DNA from: Planctomycetaceae bacterium
Lineage (GTDB): Bacteria > Planctomycetota > Planctomycetia > Pirellulales > UBA1268
NCBI GenBank assembly: GCA_003509235.1
Contig: DONH01000002.1
Span: 1-7,721, forward strand
Length of the DNA: 7,721 nt
Reading direction: 5' to 3'
Both the position numbers and the translations under genes were made by a program. The notes beneath the pieces were generated by a model that saw only the letters and a program-made list of their open reading frames with translations, was not told the DNA's origin and ran no database searches. This document shows, piece after piece, positions 1-6,609 of the stretch (the first letter of the stretch is position 1; each line of letters opens with the position of its first letter).

Positions 1-2
1 CT

Positions 3-248
3 GAGTCGGGACAATTGGTCCTCGCGGGGCAATCCGCAGAAAGCGGCCAGAGTCGTGTGGAGATGCCCATTGATCACAGTGGTGAAACAGTACAGATCAA
101 ACTTGATCCCCGTTTCATAAGCGAATTCCTTCGAGTCCTCGATCCAGCAACTTCGATTGATGTCGAACTCACGGATGGGCAAAGTGCGTGTGTCTATCGA
201 ACTGATGATGGTTATGGGTACTGTGTAATGCCGTTAGCGGCTGATTAG
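3..248 (+). CDS. dnaN: DNA polymerase III beta subunit (sliding clamp), C-terminal fragment
   Basis: This is the 3' end of dnaN; the reading frame is open to the left edge, so the gene starts outside the window. The product is the ring-shaped processivity clamp that tethers DNA polymerase III to DNA and serves as a docking platform for replication and repair proteins. About 81 residues are visible and match the end of the third clamp domain: a strand-rich segment, then a helix with the pattern DPRFISEFLRVLD (the family usually has a NP-x-YL-x-D-x-L version), then a beta segment ending in GYCVMPLAAD. The VMP-hydrophobic ending is the usual C-terminus of beta clamps (E. coli ends VMPMRL). It is followed closely by the DUF721 gene and gyrB on the same strand, which fits a replication gene cluster. 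The TTG at 15 is internal and not a real start. Confidence 0.88.
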   Translation, partial: ESGQLVLAGQSAESGQSRVEMPIDHSGETVQIKLDPRFISEFLRVLDPATSIDVELTDGQSACVYRTDDGYGYCVMPLAAD

Positions 249-260
249 TCGCTCGTCATG

Positions 261-266
261 CAAAGG
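261..266 (+). promoter_or_regulatory. Shine-Dalgarno AAAGGA favouring the GTG start of dciA
   Basis: AAAGGA lies 9 bases before an in-frame GTG at 276. The alternative ATG at 258 would place this purine run inside the coding region and has no site of its own. The other complete genes in the window have similar sites, so this supports GTG 276, though the ATG at 312 stays possible. Confidence 0.45.
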
Positions 267-275
267 ATAATTACT

Positions 276-620
276 GTGCCTTCAGTGTCTTCACATTGGA
301 AAACTAGCCGAATGACAGACCCACGAACTCTCGGAAATGTTCTGTCGAGGTTGATGGCGAGGGCCGGCTATGACCGGGAGCAAGGAAGTGATGCGTTACG
401 TTCTGCATGGGAAAGTGTCGCCCCAGAAAGTTTGCGAGGGGGTTCACAGGCAGGTGTAGTTCGACGAGGTGTTCTTGAAGTATTTGTAACGCATTCAGCA
501 CTTGTTCAGGAAATGGGATTTCATAAACATGAAGTCATTCAAAAACTGCAATCGCTGCTGCCATCGGAAGGGATTACGGATATTCGTTGTCGTCTCCTTA
601 TCGAAGCAGGTCAGAAGTAG
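276..620 (+). CDS. dciA: DUF721 / DciA-family protein, probable replicative helicase loader
   Basis: A small protein of the DUF721 (DciA) family. DciA proteins are considered the ancestral loaders or operators of the replicative helicase DnaB in bacteria without DnaC or DnaI. From the GTG at 276 it has 114 residues. Visible family features are the N-terminal LGNVLSRLMARAGY helix (about residues 19-32), the conserved tryptophan of AWESVAP (W45), the beta strand GVLEVFV (65-71), the following ALVQEM helix start (75-80), and a final hydrophobic strand with basic residues, ITDIRCRL. Start choice: AAAGGA at 261-266 lies 9 bases before GTG 276, while ATG 258 has no purine-rich site upstream. ATG 312 has only a weak GGA 11 bases away, but would give a 102-residue protein close to the usual family core. 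It follows dnaN at a short distance and precedes gyrB, where many bacteria carry recF. The family call is firm, the start is not. Confidence 0.8.
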   Translation: MPSVSSHWKTSRMTDPRTLGNVLSRLMARAGYDREQGSDALRSAWESVAPESLRGGSQAGVVRRGVLEVFVTHSALVQEMGFHKHEVIQKLQSLLPSEGITDIRCRLLIEAGQK

Positions 621-690
621 GATCGATATGTTTAAGATTGTAAAAATTCGTTCATAAAAAATGTTTTTCAACTCACTCAATTGTTTCGCG

Positions 691-695
691 AAAGG
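691..695 (+). promoter_or_regulatory. Shine-Dalgarno AAAGG deciding the gyrB start
   Basis: AAAGG ends 5 bases before ATG 701. The other possible in-frame start, GTG 695, shares its first base with this site, so it would lack a ribosome binding site. This supports the ATG. Confidence 0.6.
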
Positions 696-700
696 TGTCC

Positions 701-3196
701 ATGGCTGAATCAGCACCATCCCCTGCAGAAAATTCATCTGAGGCAGGTTACACAAGTACTGACTTGAAGCATCTCTCTGACCGTGAGCATGTGAGAGAAC
801 GGTTTGGAATGTATATCGGTGACAATACGTCACGCGGACTTCATCATTTGGTCTATGAAGTCGTTGATAACTCGATTGATGAGTGTATGGCTAAATATGC
901 TTATAGAGTATCAGTGACAGTAAATGTCGACGGTAGTGTGACCGTTGAAGATGACGGACGCGGAATCCCTACAGGGATCCATGAGCAACTTTCAGAAGAG
1001 ATGGATCGTGAAGTATCGACCCTTGAAGGTGTGATGACAGTTCTCAAATTTGGCGGAAAATTTGAAAAGGGTGCGTACCAGACATCCGGCGGTCTTCATG
1101 GTGTCGGCGTCACAGTCGTCAATTTCCTTTCTGAGTGGTGTGAGGTTGAGGTAGCACGAGATGGACATCTCTGGCAGCAGGAATATCAGCGTGGTGAGCC
1201 CACCGGGCCTGTTCGCAAGATGGGCACCGCGACTACGACAGGTACAAAAACAACATTTAAACCAGACCCTCAAATATTTCCGCAGACTAAATTTTCCTGG
1301 GATATTCTTGCTCGCCGTCTGCAGGAATTAGCATTCCTCAACTCGGGCGTGCGTATTGTCTTCACGGATGCTTCGAGTGGTCAGACAGAAGAGTATCACT
1401 ATGAGAGGGGAGTTGAAGAATTTGTTGAATGGTTGAATCGGTCAAGTGATGCTGTCCATGCCGATGTCATTTGTCTCAAAGGTGAAACAGAGGGTGTCGC
1501 CTGGGATATAGCCCTTCAATACACCAGCGACTTTACCGAAAACGTTCACAGTTATGTGAATAACATTTCCACAAATGAAGGTGGAACGCATGTTTCTGGT
1601 TTTCGTTCAGCGCTTACCCGAAGTCTGAATTCATATGGCAAGAAAACAGGGATCTATAAGGATTTAATACCAACAGGTGATGATGTTCGGGAAGGAATTA
1701 CAGCTGTTGTGAGTGTACGAGTTGCTGAGCCACAATTTGAAGGCCAGACAAAGACCAAACTTGGTAACAGTGAAGTTGAAAGCATCATAACGTCAGCCGT
1801 GGGTGAGTTCCTTGGGAAATATCTGGAGGAGCACCCCAAAAGTGCAAAAGCTATTGTTCAAAAAGGGGTCCTGGCTGCCGAAGCGCGTACTGCTGCTCAA
1901 AAAGCAAAAGCACTTTTGCGTGAAAGAAAAGGTGCACTCTCAGGTGGTGGTCTTCCAGGAAAACTTCGTGACTGCACAAGCAAAGATGTTGATAAATGTG
2001 AACTCTATCTCGTCGAGGGTGATTCAGCCGGCGGCTCGGCCGAAGGCGGCCGTCTACGTGAATATCAAGCGATTCTTCCTCTTCGTGGAAAAATTATTAA
2101 TGCGTATAAAAGTCGTGAGGATAAGGTTCTTGCGAACGAAGAAGTGCGAAGTGTTATTTCAGCAATTGGAGCAGGCATTGGGCCTGAGGCGGATCTAACA
2201 AAACGACGATACGACAAAGTCGTCATTATGACGGATGCTGATGTCGATGGTTCCCACATCCGCACACTTTTGCTCACCTTTTTCTACAGGCAAATGTATC
2301 AACTGGTTGTATCTGGCCATGTCTATGTTGCGCAACCACCACTGTTTCGTGTACGGAATAAGAAGCATGTTTACTATGTGCAAACAGAAGAGGAAATGAA
2401 ACAACAACTGCTTGACCAAGGCCTCGGAGAAGGTGTTTTTCTACCTGGTGATGGGCGGGAACTGGCTGGTGAAGAGATGCAGAGGCTCTGTCGGACGCTG
2501 GCAGGATTAGAGGATGCCTTGGTTGCCCTCGAGCGTCGAGGAATTAGCTTGCGCGACCACGCAGCTCGTCGAGATTCGGAGACAAAAAAGCTGCCAATGT
2601 ATCACGTCTTTTTTGGTGCTGAAGAGCATTGGTTTACGAGTCGGGACCAGCTTGAGACATTTGTCGAATCCAAAGAAAAACTGATAGGTGGTGAATTAGA
2701 GGCTGGCAAAGCTGATGAAAATAAGCCAGGAGGAGGAGGTGCAGCCGATCCGGAATCTGCTGAACATCAACTTATCGTTATAGATCTTCATGAGGTCCGC
2801 AGCATCAATGCGGGGCTCACGGAGCTTGATTCTATGGGATTTGGAATTGAGTCCCTCATGCCGGAGGACAGAACGGGTACGGAAGAGCCTCGATATCTGC
2901 TGCGTCGGGGCGAGAACAAAATCGGACTTGATGATCTAAGAGGTCTCCTTACTGCCGTGCGACGTGCTGGTGAGAAGGGTTTGGCCATTACCCGGTTCAA
3001 GGGCCTTGGTGAAATGAACGCAGAAGAACTCCGAGAAACAACCCTCGATCCATCCAATCGAACGCTTCTTCGTGTCTCAATGGAAGATGCCGCCGCCGCT
3101 CATGAACTCTTCCGCACGTTGATGGGAGAGAAAGTCGAGCCTCGTCGGGAGTTTATAGAACGGAACGCTCTTGATGTAAGAAATCTTGATGTGTAA
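701..3196 (+). CDS. gyrB: DNA gyrase subunit B (ATPase subunit)
   Basis: GyrB is the ATP-hydrolysing subunit of DNA gyrase (GyrA2GyrB2), which introduces negative supercoils. Numbering from ATG 701 (831 residues): the N-terminal GHKL ATPase domain shows EVVDNSIDE (53-61; E53 and N57 correspond to E. coli E42 and N46), DDGRGIP (84-90) and a GGK...SGGLHGVG lid region (118-136). The transducer domain contains the QTKTKLGNSEV segment. The TOPRIM domain has LVEGDSAGGS (437-446, catalytic E439) and the metal-binding DADVDGSH (512-519). FKGLGEMN (from 766) and a TLDPSNRTL segment close the C-terminal domain. The distance from QPPLFRV (545-551) to FKGLGEMN shows an insert of roughly 170 residues, as in the E. 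coli enzyme and unlike the compact GyrB of Bacillus; it includes a GGGG linker at 677-680. The GTG at 695 is in frame but overlaps the ribosome binding site, so ATG 701 is preferred. The gene ends 7 bases from the convergent DUF1080 gene. Confidence 0.97.
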   Translation: MAESAPSPAENSSEAGYTSTDLKHLSDREHVRERFGMYIGDNTSRGLHHLVYEVVDNSIDECMAKYAYRVSVTVNVDGSVTVEDDGRGIPTGIHEQLSEEMDREVSTLEGVMTVLKFGGKFEKGAYQTSGGLHGVGVTVVNFLSEWCEVEVARDGHLWQQEYQRGEPTGPVRKMGTATTTGTKTTFKPDPQIFPQTKFSWDILARRLQELAFLNSGVRIVFTDASSGQTEEYHYERGVEEFVEWLNRSSDAVHADVICLKGETEGVAWDIALQYTSDFTENVHSYVNNISTNEGGTHVSGFRSALTRSLNSYGKKTGIYKDLIPTGDDVREGITAVVSVRVAEPQFEGQTKTKLGNSEVESIITSAVGEFLGKYLEEHPKSAKAIVQKGVLAAEARTAAQKAKALLRERKGALSGGGLPGKLRDCTSKDVDKCELYLVEGDSAGGSAEGGRLREYQAILPLRGKIINAYKSREDKVLANEEVRSVISAIGAGIGPEADLTKRRYDKVVIMTDADVDGSHIRTLLLTFFYRQMYQLVVSGHVYVAQPPLFRVRNKKHVYYVQTEEEMKQQLLDQGLGEGVFLPGDGRELAGEEMQRLCRTLAGLEDALVALERRGISLRDHAARRDSETKKLPMYHVFFGAEEHWFTSRDQLETFVESKEKLIGGELEAGKADENKPGGGGAADPESAEHQLIVIDLHEVRSINAGLTELDSMGFGIESLMPEDRTGTEEPRYLLRRGENKIGLDDLRGLLTAVRRAGEKGLAITRFKGLGEMNAEELRETTLDPSNRTLLRVSMEDAAAAHELFRTLMGEKVEPRREFIERNALDVRNLDV

Positions 3197-3203
3197 GAAC
3201 GAA

Positions 3204-3854
3204 CTATGTTCCTTCATCGAGAATCTTGATTCGAATGTTCTTGATCCAGACCGCATGGCCATGGTCTTGAAAAGCAAATCCTCCATGTGAGGATCGTTTG
3301 CCGGCCGCGCCCTCATTGAGGTTGGCTTGGTTTACCACCTCATCATTTATTGAAACGGTAATCTGATTGTCTACACACCGAATGTGCATATGGTTCCAGT
3401 GTTTTGCAGGTTTTGAAACATTCTTTGTTGGTGCATGACCTGGAATAATTCCTCCGGCAGTATGGTCCCCAAATTCGGGCTTCGACCAAAGACTGTTCTC
3501 GTAGAGCTGAACCTCTTTATGATGCCGATCTTGAAGTTGTGAAAGATCCGGAATGTGAAAGTAAAGTCCGCTGTTCTGGTCTGTATGCCAATCGAAATCA
3601 AATTCAAAATTGGTGACACCGATATCCTTCAGGACAAGGTAATTTTCGTAGTTTTTCCAATGTTTGTAGTCGCGTTCAGGCAGGTGGATAACGCCATTAT
3701 CTTGTAATATCCATGCTCCTTTTGTTGTCCAATTATCAGCGAGACGACCAGTGATAAGAGGCAGCCATTCCGATGCCAAGAGCGGGCTGACTATGAGAAA
3801 AGAACACACAAATAAAAGACTATATAAAGCATTTGGTGCTTTTCGATTCAACAT
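3204..3854 (-). CDS. Exported DUF1080 (3-keto-disaccharide hydrolase-like) protein
   Basis: A 216-residue protein with an N-terminal signal peptide: basic MLNRK, a hydrophobic stretch from about residue 10 to 26, and likely cleavage after LLA (residue 27). The mature part matches the DUF1080 family, now often named 3-keto-disaccharide hydrolase domain, a concanavalin A-like beta-sandwich. Recognisable pieces are the opening EWLPLITGRLADNW followed by a W...DNGVI strand, FEFDFDWHTDQNSGLYFHIPD, the central KEVQLYEN strand, HWNHMHIRCVDNQITVSIND, and the closing GFAFQDHGHAVWIKNIRIKIL, which is close to the family's LQDHG-x-x-VWFRNIRI ending. Known family members act on, or are suspected to act on, oxidised disaccharides in the periplasm or outside the cell; the substrate here cannot be read. 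AAGG at 3863-3866 lies 8 bases before the start. It follows the MEKHLA gene by 48 bases on the same strand, so co-transcription is likely. Its 3' end nearly touches gyrB. Confidence 0.85.
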   Translation of the reverse strand: MLNRKAPNALYSLLFVCSFLIVSPLLASEWLPLITGRLADNWTTKGAWILQDNGVIHLPERDYKHWKNYENYLVLKDIGVTNFEFDFDWHTDQNSGLYFHIPDLSQLQDRHHKEVQLYENSLWSKPEFGDHTAGGIIPGHAPTKNVSKPAKHWNHMHIRCVDNQITVSINDEVVNQANLNEGAAGKRSSHGGFAFQDHGHAVWIKNIRIKILDEGT

Positions 3855-3884
3855 GAGGCCAACCTTACGAGAAAGTGTTAGGGA

Positions 3885-3903
3885 AAGACGACGAGGGCGT
3901 CTT
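3885..3903 (-). other. Small hairpin at the end of the MEKHLA gene
   Basis: AAGACG (3885-3890) and CGTCTT (3898-3903) form a perfect 6-bp stem with a 7-base loop, overlapping the last base of the MEKHLA stop codon. On the minus strand it is followed by TTTCCC, a poor T tract. It might weaken read-through into the DUF1080 gene or protect an mRNA end, but it is short enough to be chance. Confidence 0.25.
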
Positions 3904-4379
3904 CAGGGATTCGTGTGAACAGATGGTATTGGAGGCAAATAGTGCCATGTATCGAAAGTTGCTGCCTGACCGTAATAGTGTCCGTTCTCATCAGTAATAT
4001 TCCAGATGATAGCTTGATCAATCTTGAAACGTTTTCCAGTTTTGGAAACTCGAATCCCGGAATAGTCATCAATATAACCATTCTTTAGTGTTCTTTCCAA
4101 AAGCTGGGCCCGCTCATTTTGATGAATTGGCTCAGCTGTTTTTCGAGACGGTGTCTGAATGAAATCTTCCCAAGTCATATCCCAAAGGTAGAGCGCTTTT
4201 TCGTTTCCATAGTTCAATATGGGATCGTCTTCTGTTCCATGGGAAACAACAACGAATGGTGCAGTAAATAAACAATGAGCTTGTTCTTCATACGTGCGAT
4301 TGTGAACAAGTAAATCCCTTCCTACAAGGGAAGAAAATGAATTCAAAAGAAGTTCAACATGTCGGAAAAGATCTCGCAT
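3903..4379 (-). CDS. MEKHLA domain (PAS-like) protein, free-standing
   Basis: A 158-residue soluble protein with no signal peptide or membrane segment. Nearly its whole length matches the MEKHLA domain, a PAS-like module first noted at the C-terminus of plant HD-ZIP III factors and also found alone in bacteria. Visible family segments are FVVVSHGTEDDPILNYGNEKAL (42-63), the W-x-x-F/L and PSRKTAEP block (70-84), YIDDYSGIRVSKTGKRF (102-118) and WNITDENG--YGQAATF (126-142). The first 40 residues form a helical lead-in with one cysteine (C36). No kinase, DNA-binding or cyclase domain is attached, so it would sense or bind something and pass the signal to a partner, or act as a small-molecule binder; this is inference. 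AGG at 4387-4389 lies 7 bases before the start. It is divergent from the exported protein at 4452 and upstream of the DUF1080 gene. The family is firm, the function unknown. Confidence 0.85.
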   Translation of the reverse strand: MRDLFRHVELLLNSFSSLVGRDLLVHNRTYEEQAHCLFTAPFVVVSHGTEDDPILNYGNEKALYLWDMTWEDFIQTPSRKTAEPIHQNERAQLLERTLKNGYIDDYSGIRVSKTGKRFKIDQAIIWNITDENGHYYGQAATFDTWHYLPPIPSVHTNP

Positions 4380-4451
4380 AATAGAACCTATACGAAGGAC
4401 ATTCTTCAGTAGAAAAATTATTCAACCAGAAGTAGAACAGGGATTCTTATT

Positions 4452-5147
4452 ATGACAAATCATCGTGTGACGAATCGAGGGAGCATACTTTTCGCCGCAG
4501 GGCTCCTAGCGTACGTATTAGGCGGCCCCAATGCATCTGGCCAATCAGCTCTGCCGCTGGTCTTTCAAGATGATTTCAGTGATGGGAGTGCACGGTGGGA
4601 AACAACAGACGCTGGCTCATGGACACTTACGAACAAGGATGGTCGCTCAGCTTGGGGAATCAATAAGCGTAAAAGTGACTACCAGCCGAAGGTTCGGAGC
4701 CCACATAATATAGCTCTAGTCCAAGACTTGAATCTTATTGAAACCATTATTGAATTTGACGTTAAAAGTACTCGCGACACTGGGAACCACCGCGACTGCT
4801 GCGTGTTCTTTCAGTATCAGGATCCCGAACATTTTTATTATGTTCACCTCGGTGCAAAGCCTGATCCACGTAGCGGACAAATCATGATAGTTGACGGAGC
4901 ACCTCGTCGAGCACTGACAACAAATAAGCAGTCTGTCCCATGGGATGGTCAATGGCACCACGTCAAACTTGAACGATATCCAGCGAGCGGAAAAATAGCA
5001 GTATTTTTTGATAATATGAAAAAACCTCTCATGGAGGCACACAATAAAACATTTACATCAGGTAGAGTCGGTATTGGCTCATTCGATGACATGAACGACT
5101 TCTCAAATGTGAAGATCTATGGGCAGAGAGCGAGTACAGAGCGGTAG
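4452..5147 (+). CDS. Exported LamG/DUF1080-like beta-sandwich protein
   Basis: A 231-residue protein with a signal peptide: charged residues to R9, a hydrophobic core at about 12-25 and a likely cleavage after NASG (near residue 30). The mature part begins VFQDDFSDGSARWE (37-50), the usual opening of concanavalin A-like (LamG, DUF1080-type) domains, where a D-F-x-D-G turn precedes a W-rich strand. Later segments are IIEFDVKS, the block CCVFFQYQDPEHFYYVHLG (116-134), a DGQWHHVKLER strand, IAVFFDN, and a closing RVGIGSFDDMNDFSNVKIYG. The order of strands fits a carbohydrate-binding or glycan-processing jelly roll, and similar uncharacterised exported proteins are common in planctomycetes; no catalytic residue can be named. 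Two neighbouring cysteines (116, 117) stand out. AGGGA at 4439-4443 lies 8 bases before the start. It is transcribed away from the MEKHLA gene and toward pgk. Confidence 0.75.
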   Translation: MTNHRVTNRGSILFAAGLLAYVLGGPNASGQSALPLVFQDDFSDGSARWETTDAGSWTLTNKDGRSAWGINKRKSDYQPKVRSPHNIALVQDLNLIETIIEFDVKSTRDTGNHRDCCVFFQYQDPEHFYYVHLGAKPDPRSGQIMIVDGAPRRALTTNKQSVPWDGQWHHVKLERYPASGKIAVFFDNMKKPLMEAHNKTFTSGRVGIGSFDDMNDFSNVKIYGQRASTER

Positions 5148-5211
5148 TCTTGCGAATGAAACGATCCTTATGTGAAATACGATGGTTCTTTTCAGACCCA
5201 CCTATTTCTAT

Positions 5212-5217
5212 GAGGAG
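5212..5217 (+). promoter_or_regulatory. Shine-Dalgarno GAGGAG deciding the pgk start
   Basis: A strong GAGGAG lies 9 bases before ATG 5227. The upstream in-frame ATG at 5182 would add 15 residues not found in phosphoglycerate kinases and lacks such a site, so 5227 is the start. Confidence 0.7.
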
Positions 5218-5226
5218 CCGCACCCG

Positions 5227-6429
5227 ATGGCAAAGCAGTCAGTCGCCGACCTTGATCCTGCCGGTAAAACCGTTCTTGTCCGCGTTGATTTTAATGTCCC
5301 TCAGGACAGTGACGGCACAATAACCGATGATCGTCGGATTCGCATGGCCGTTCCAACAGTACGATCCATTCTTGATCGTGGTGGGAAAGCGATTCTTATG
5401 AGCCACCTCGGTCGTCCGAAGGGTGAGGCAAACACCAAACTCTCGCTTGCACCAGTGGCTAAACGTTTGGGTGAACTTCTTGAAAAGCCAGTAGCTCTTG
5501 CGACTGATACCGGAGGGAAAGACTCAACAGAAAAAGCGCATGCATTGTCAGTTGGTGATGTTCTGGTGCTGGAAAACGTTCGGTTTAACTCTGGAGAAAA
5601 AAAGGGAGATGACGCAAGCTACGTTGCAGGCATTGCGGATCTTGCAGATGCCTATGTGAACGATGCTTTTGGAACTTGTCATAGGACCGAAGCCAGTATG
5701 TACGCTGTTCCTAAAGCCATGAAAGAATCAGGTAAGCCAGTGGTCGTTGGTTTTCTTGTTGAGAAAGAAATTCAGTATCTCTCAGATGCTATTGGCCAAC
5801 CGAAGCGACCGTTTGTTGCGATTCTCGGCGGTAAAAAGGTGAGCGATAAGATTGCTGTTATTACAAATCTTTTAAAGATTTGTGATCATATTTTGATTGG
5901 TGGTGCAATGGCTTATACGTTCTCTCTTGCTCAAGGTGGGAAGACCGGTGATTCTCTTGTAGAACCAGATAAACTTGAATTGGCAAAGCAGCTCCTCCAA
6001 GATGGAGGAGAAAAACTTGTTCTCCCAGTGGATACCCAATGTGCAGACGACTTTTCACCAGATGCCAATAAAAAAATAGTAAATGCCGGTGAAATACCGG
6101 ATGGATTCGAAGGTCTTGATATTGGACCCGATACGGCCAAACGGTACGTTGAAATTATTCAAAGCGCGGGCACTGTTGTCTGGAATGGCCCGATGGGTGT
6201 TTTTGAAATGCCCCCTTTCGATGCAGGTACAAAGGCAGTCGCCGATGCCGTTGCTGGTGCAACAGCGAGTGGTGCAATTACGATTATTGGTGGTGGTGAT
6301 TCAGCAGCAGCAGTTGAGCAACTTGGCTATGCTGAAAAAGTGAGCCATGTTTCAACCGGTGGCGGAGCATCCCTAGAAATGCTCGAAGGCAAGGAATTCA
6401 AGACAGTTGATATTCTTGATGAGAAGTGA
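5227..6429 (+). CDS. pgk: Phosphoglycerate kinase
   Basis: Catalyses the reversible phosphate transfer from 1,3-bisphosphoglycerate to ADP in cytosolic glycolysis and gluconeogenesis. At 400 residues it has the normal bacterial length (E. coli 387, B. subtilis 394). N-terminal substrate domain: RVDFNVP (19-25), SHLGRP (59-64), [10 protein letters not shown], and [13 protein letters not shown] (from 145). C-terminal nucleotide domain: LGGKKVSDK (200-208) with the conserved lysine of the GG-x-KV motif, WNGPMGVFE (319-327), IIGGGDS (353-359) and STGGGAS (376-382), the phosphate-binding loops of the family. All expected motifs are intact. It stands alone, 79 bases after an unrelated exported-protein gene, and converges on nrdJ; gap, tpi or eno are not beside it in this window. 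No insert or frameshift is seen. Confidence 0.98.
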   Translation: MAKQSVADLDPAGKTVLVRVDFNVPQDSDGTITDDRRIRMAVPTVRSILDRGGKAILMSHLGRPKGEANTKLSLAPVAKRLGELLEKPVALATDTGGKDSTEKAHALSVGDVLVLENVRFNSGEKKGDDASYVAGIADLADAYVNDAFGTCHRTEASMYAVPKAMKESGKPVVVGFLVEKEIQYLSDAIGQPKRPFVAILGGKKVSDKIAVITNLLKICDHILIGGAMAYTFSLAQGGKTGDSLVEPDKLELAKQLLQDGGEKLVLPVDTQCADDFSPDANKKIVNAGEIPDGFEGLDIGPDTAKRYVEIIQSAGTVVWNGPMGVFEMPPFDAGTKAVADAVAGATASGAITIIGGGDSAAAVEQLGYAEKVSHVSTGGGASLEMLEGKEFKTVDILDEK

Positions 6430-6548
6430 TTGATTGCAGACGATTAATATTCCGGTGTCTGAGCGAAACGGTATACGTCAAGAAATTCTGTCACAGCTCA
6501 AAAATGATTAAAGTGTTGGGTTCACTTTTGAAGCAAATCGAATGTCAC

Positions 6549-6594
6549 AAAAAAAGACAGTTGCGTAGAAAAAAGTCCTTCCGCAACTGTCTTT
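6549..6594 (-). terminator. Rho-independent terminator of nrdJ, possibly bidirectional
   Basis: AAAGACAGTTGCG (6553-6565) and CGCAACTGTCTTT (6582-6594) form a perfect 13-bp stem around a 16-base loop. Read on the minus strand the stem runs into seven T residues (6555-6549), and it starts 15 bases after the nrdJ stop codon, a textbook intrinsic terminator. Read on the plus strand the stem is followed by GATCAGCGTTTTTA, a later and weaker T run, so it may also stop transcripts from pgk. Confidence 0.85.
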
Positions 6595-6609
6595 GATCAG
6601 CGTTTTTAT

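Noticed and set aside
621..690. AT-rich spacer before gyrB as a promoter or origin element
   Set aside because: No convincing -35/-10 pair and no DnaA box could be found; the AT-rich run alone is not enough.
1803..2198. A 131-codon frame inside gyrB on the same strand
   Set aside because: It overlaps the conserved TOPRIM region of gyrB in another frame, and its Lys/Val/Phe-rich product looks like a shadow.
3173..3196. Short direct repeat CTTGATGTAAGAA / CTTGATGTGTAAGAA at the gyrB end
   Set aside because: It encodes the LDVRNLDV ending, similar to the normal conserved C-terminus of many GyrB proteins, so it needs no repeat mechanism.
5150..5178. Possible promoter before pgk, TTGCGA and TGAAAT with a 17-base spacer
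   Set aside because: Each box matches the consensus at only four of six positions, a level expected by chance in this sequence; planctomycete promoters are also poorly defined.
5182..5226. Upstream ATG giving a longer phosphoglycerate kinase
   Set aside because: The extra 15 residues do not fit the family, and a strong ribosome binding site points to ATG 5227.
6504..6596. A 30-codon plus-strand reading frame after pgk, encoding a basic peptide that ends in the terminator hairpin
   Set aside because: No ribosome binding site, no family resemblance, and the second half is simply the A-rich terminator stem read as codons.
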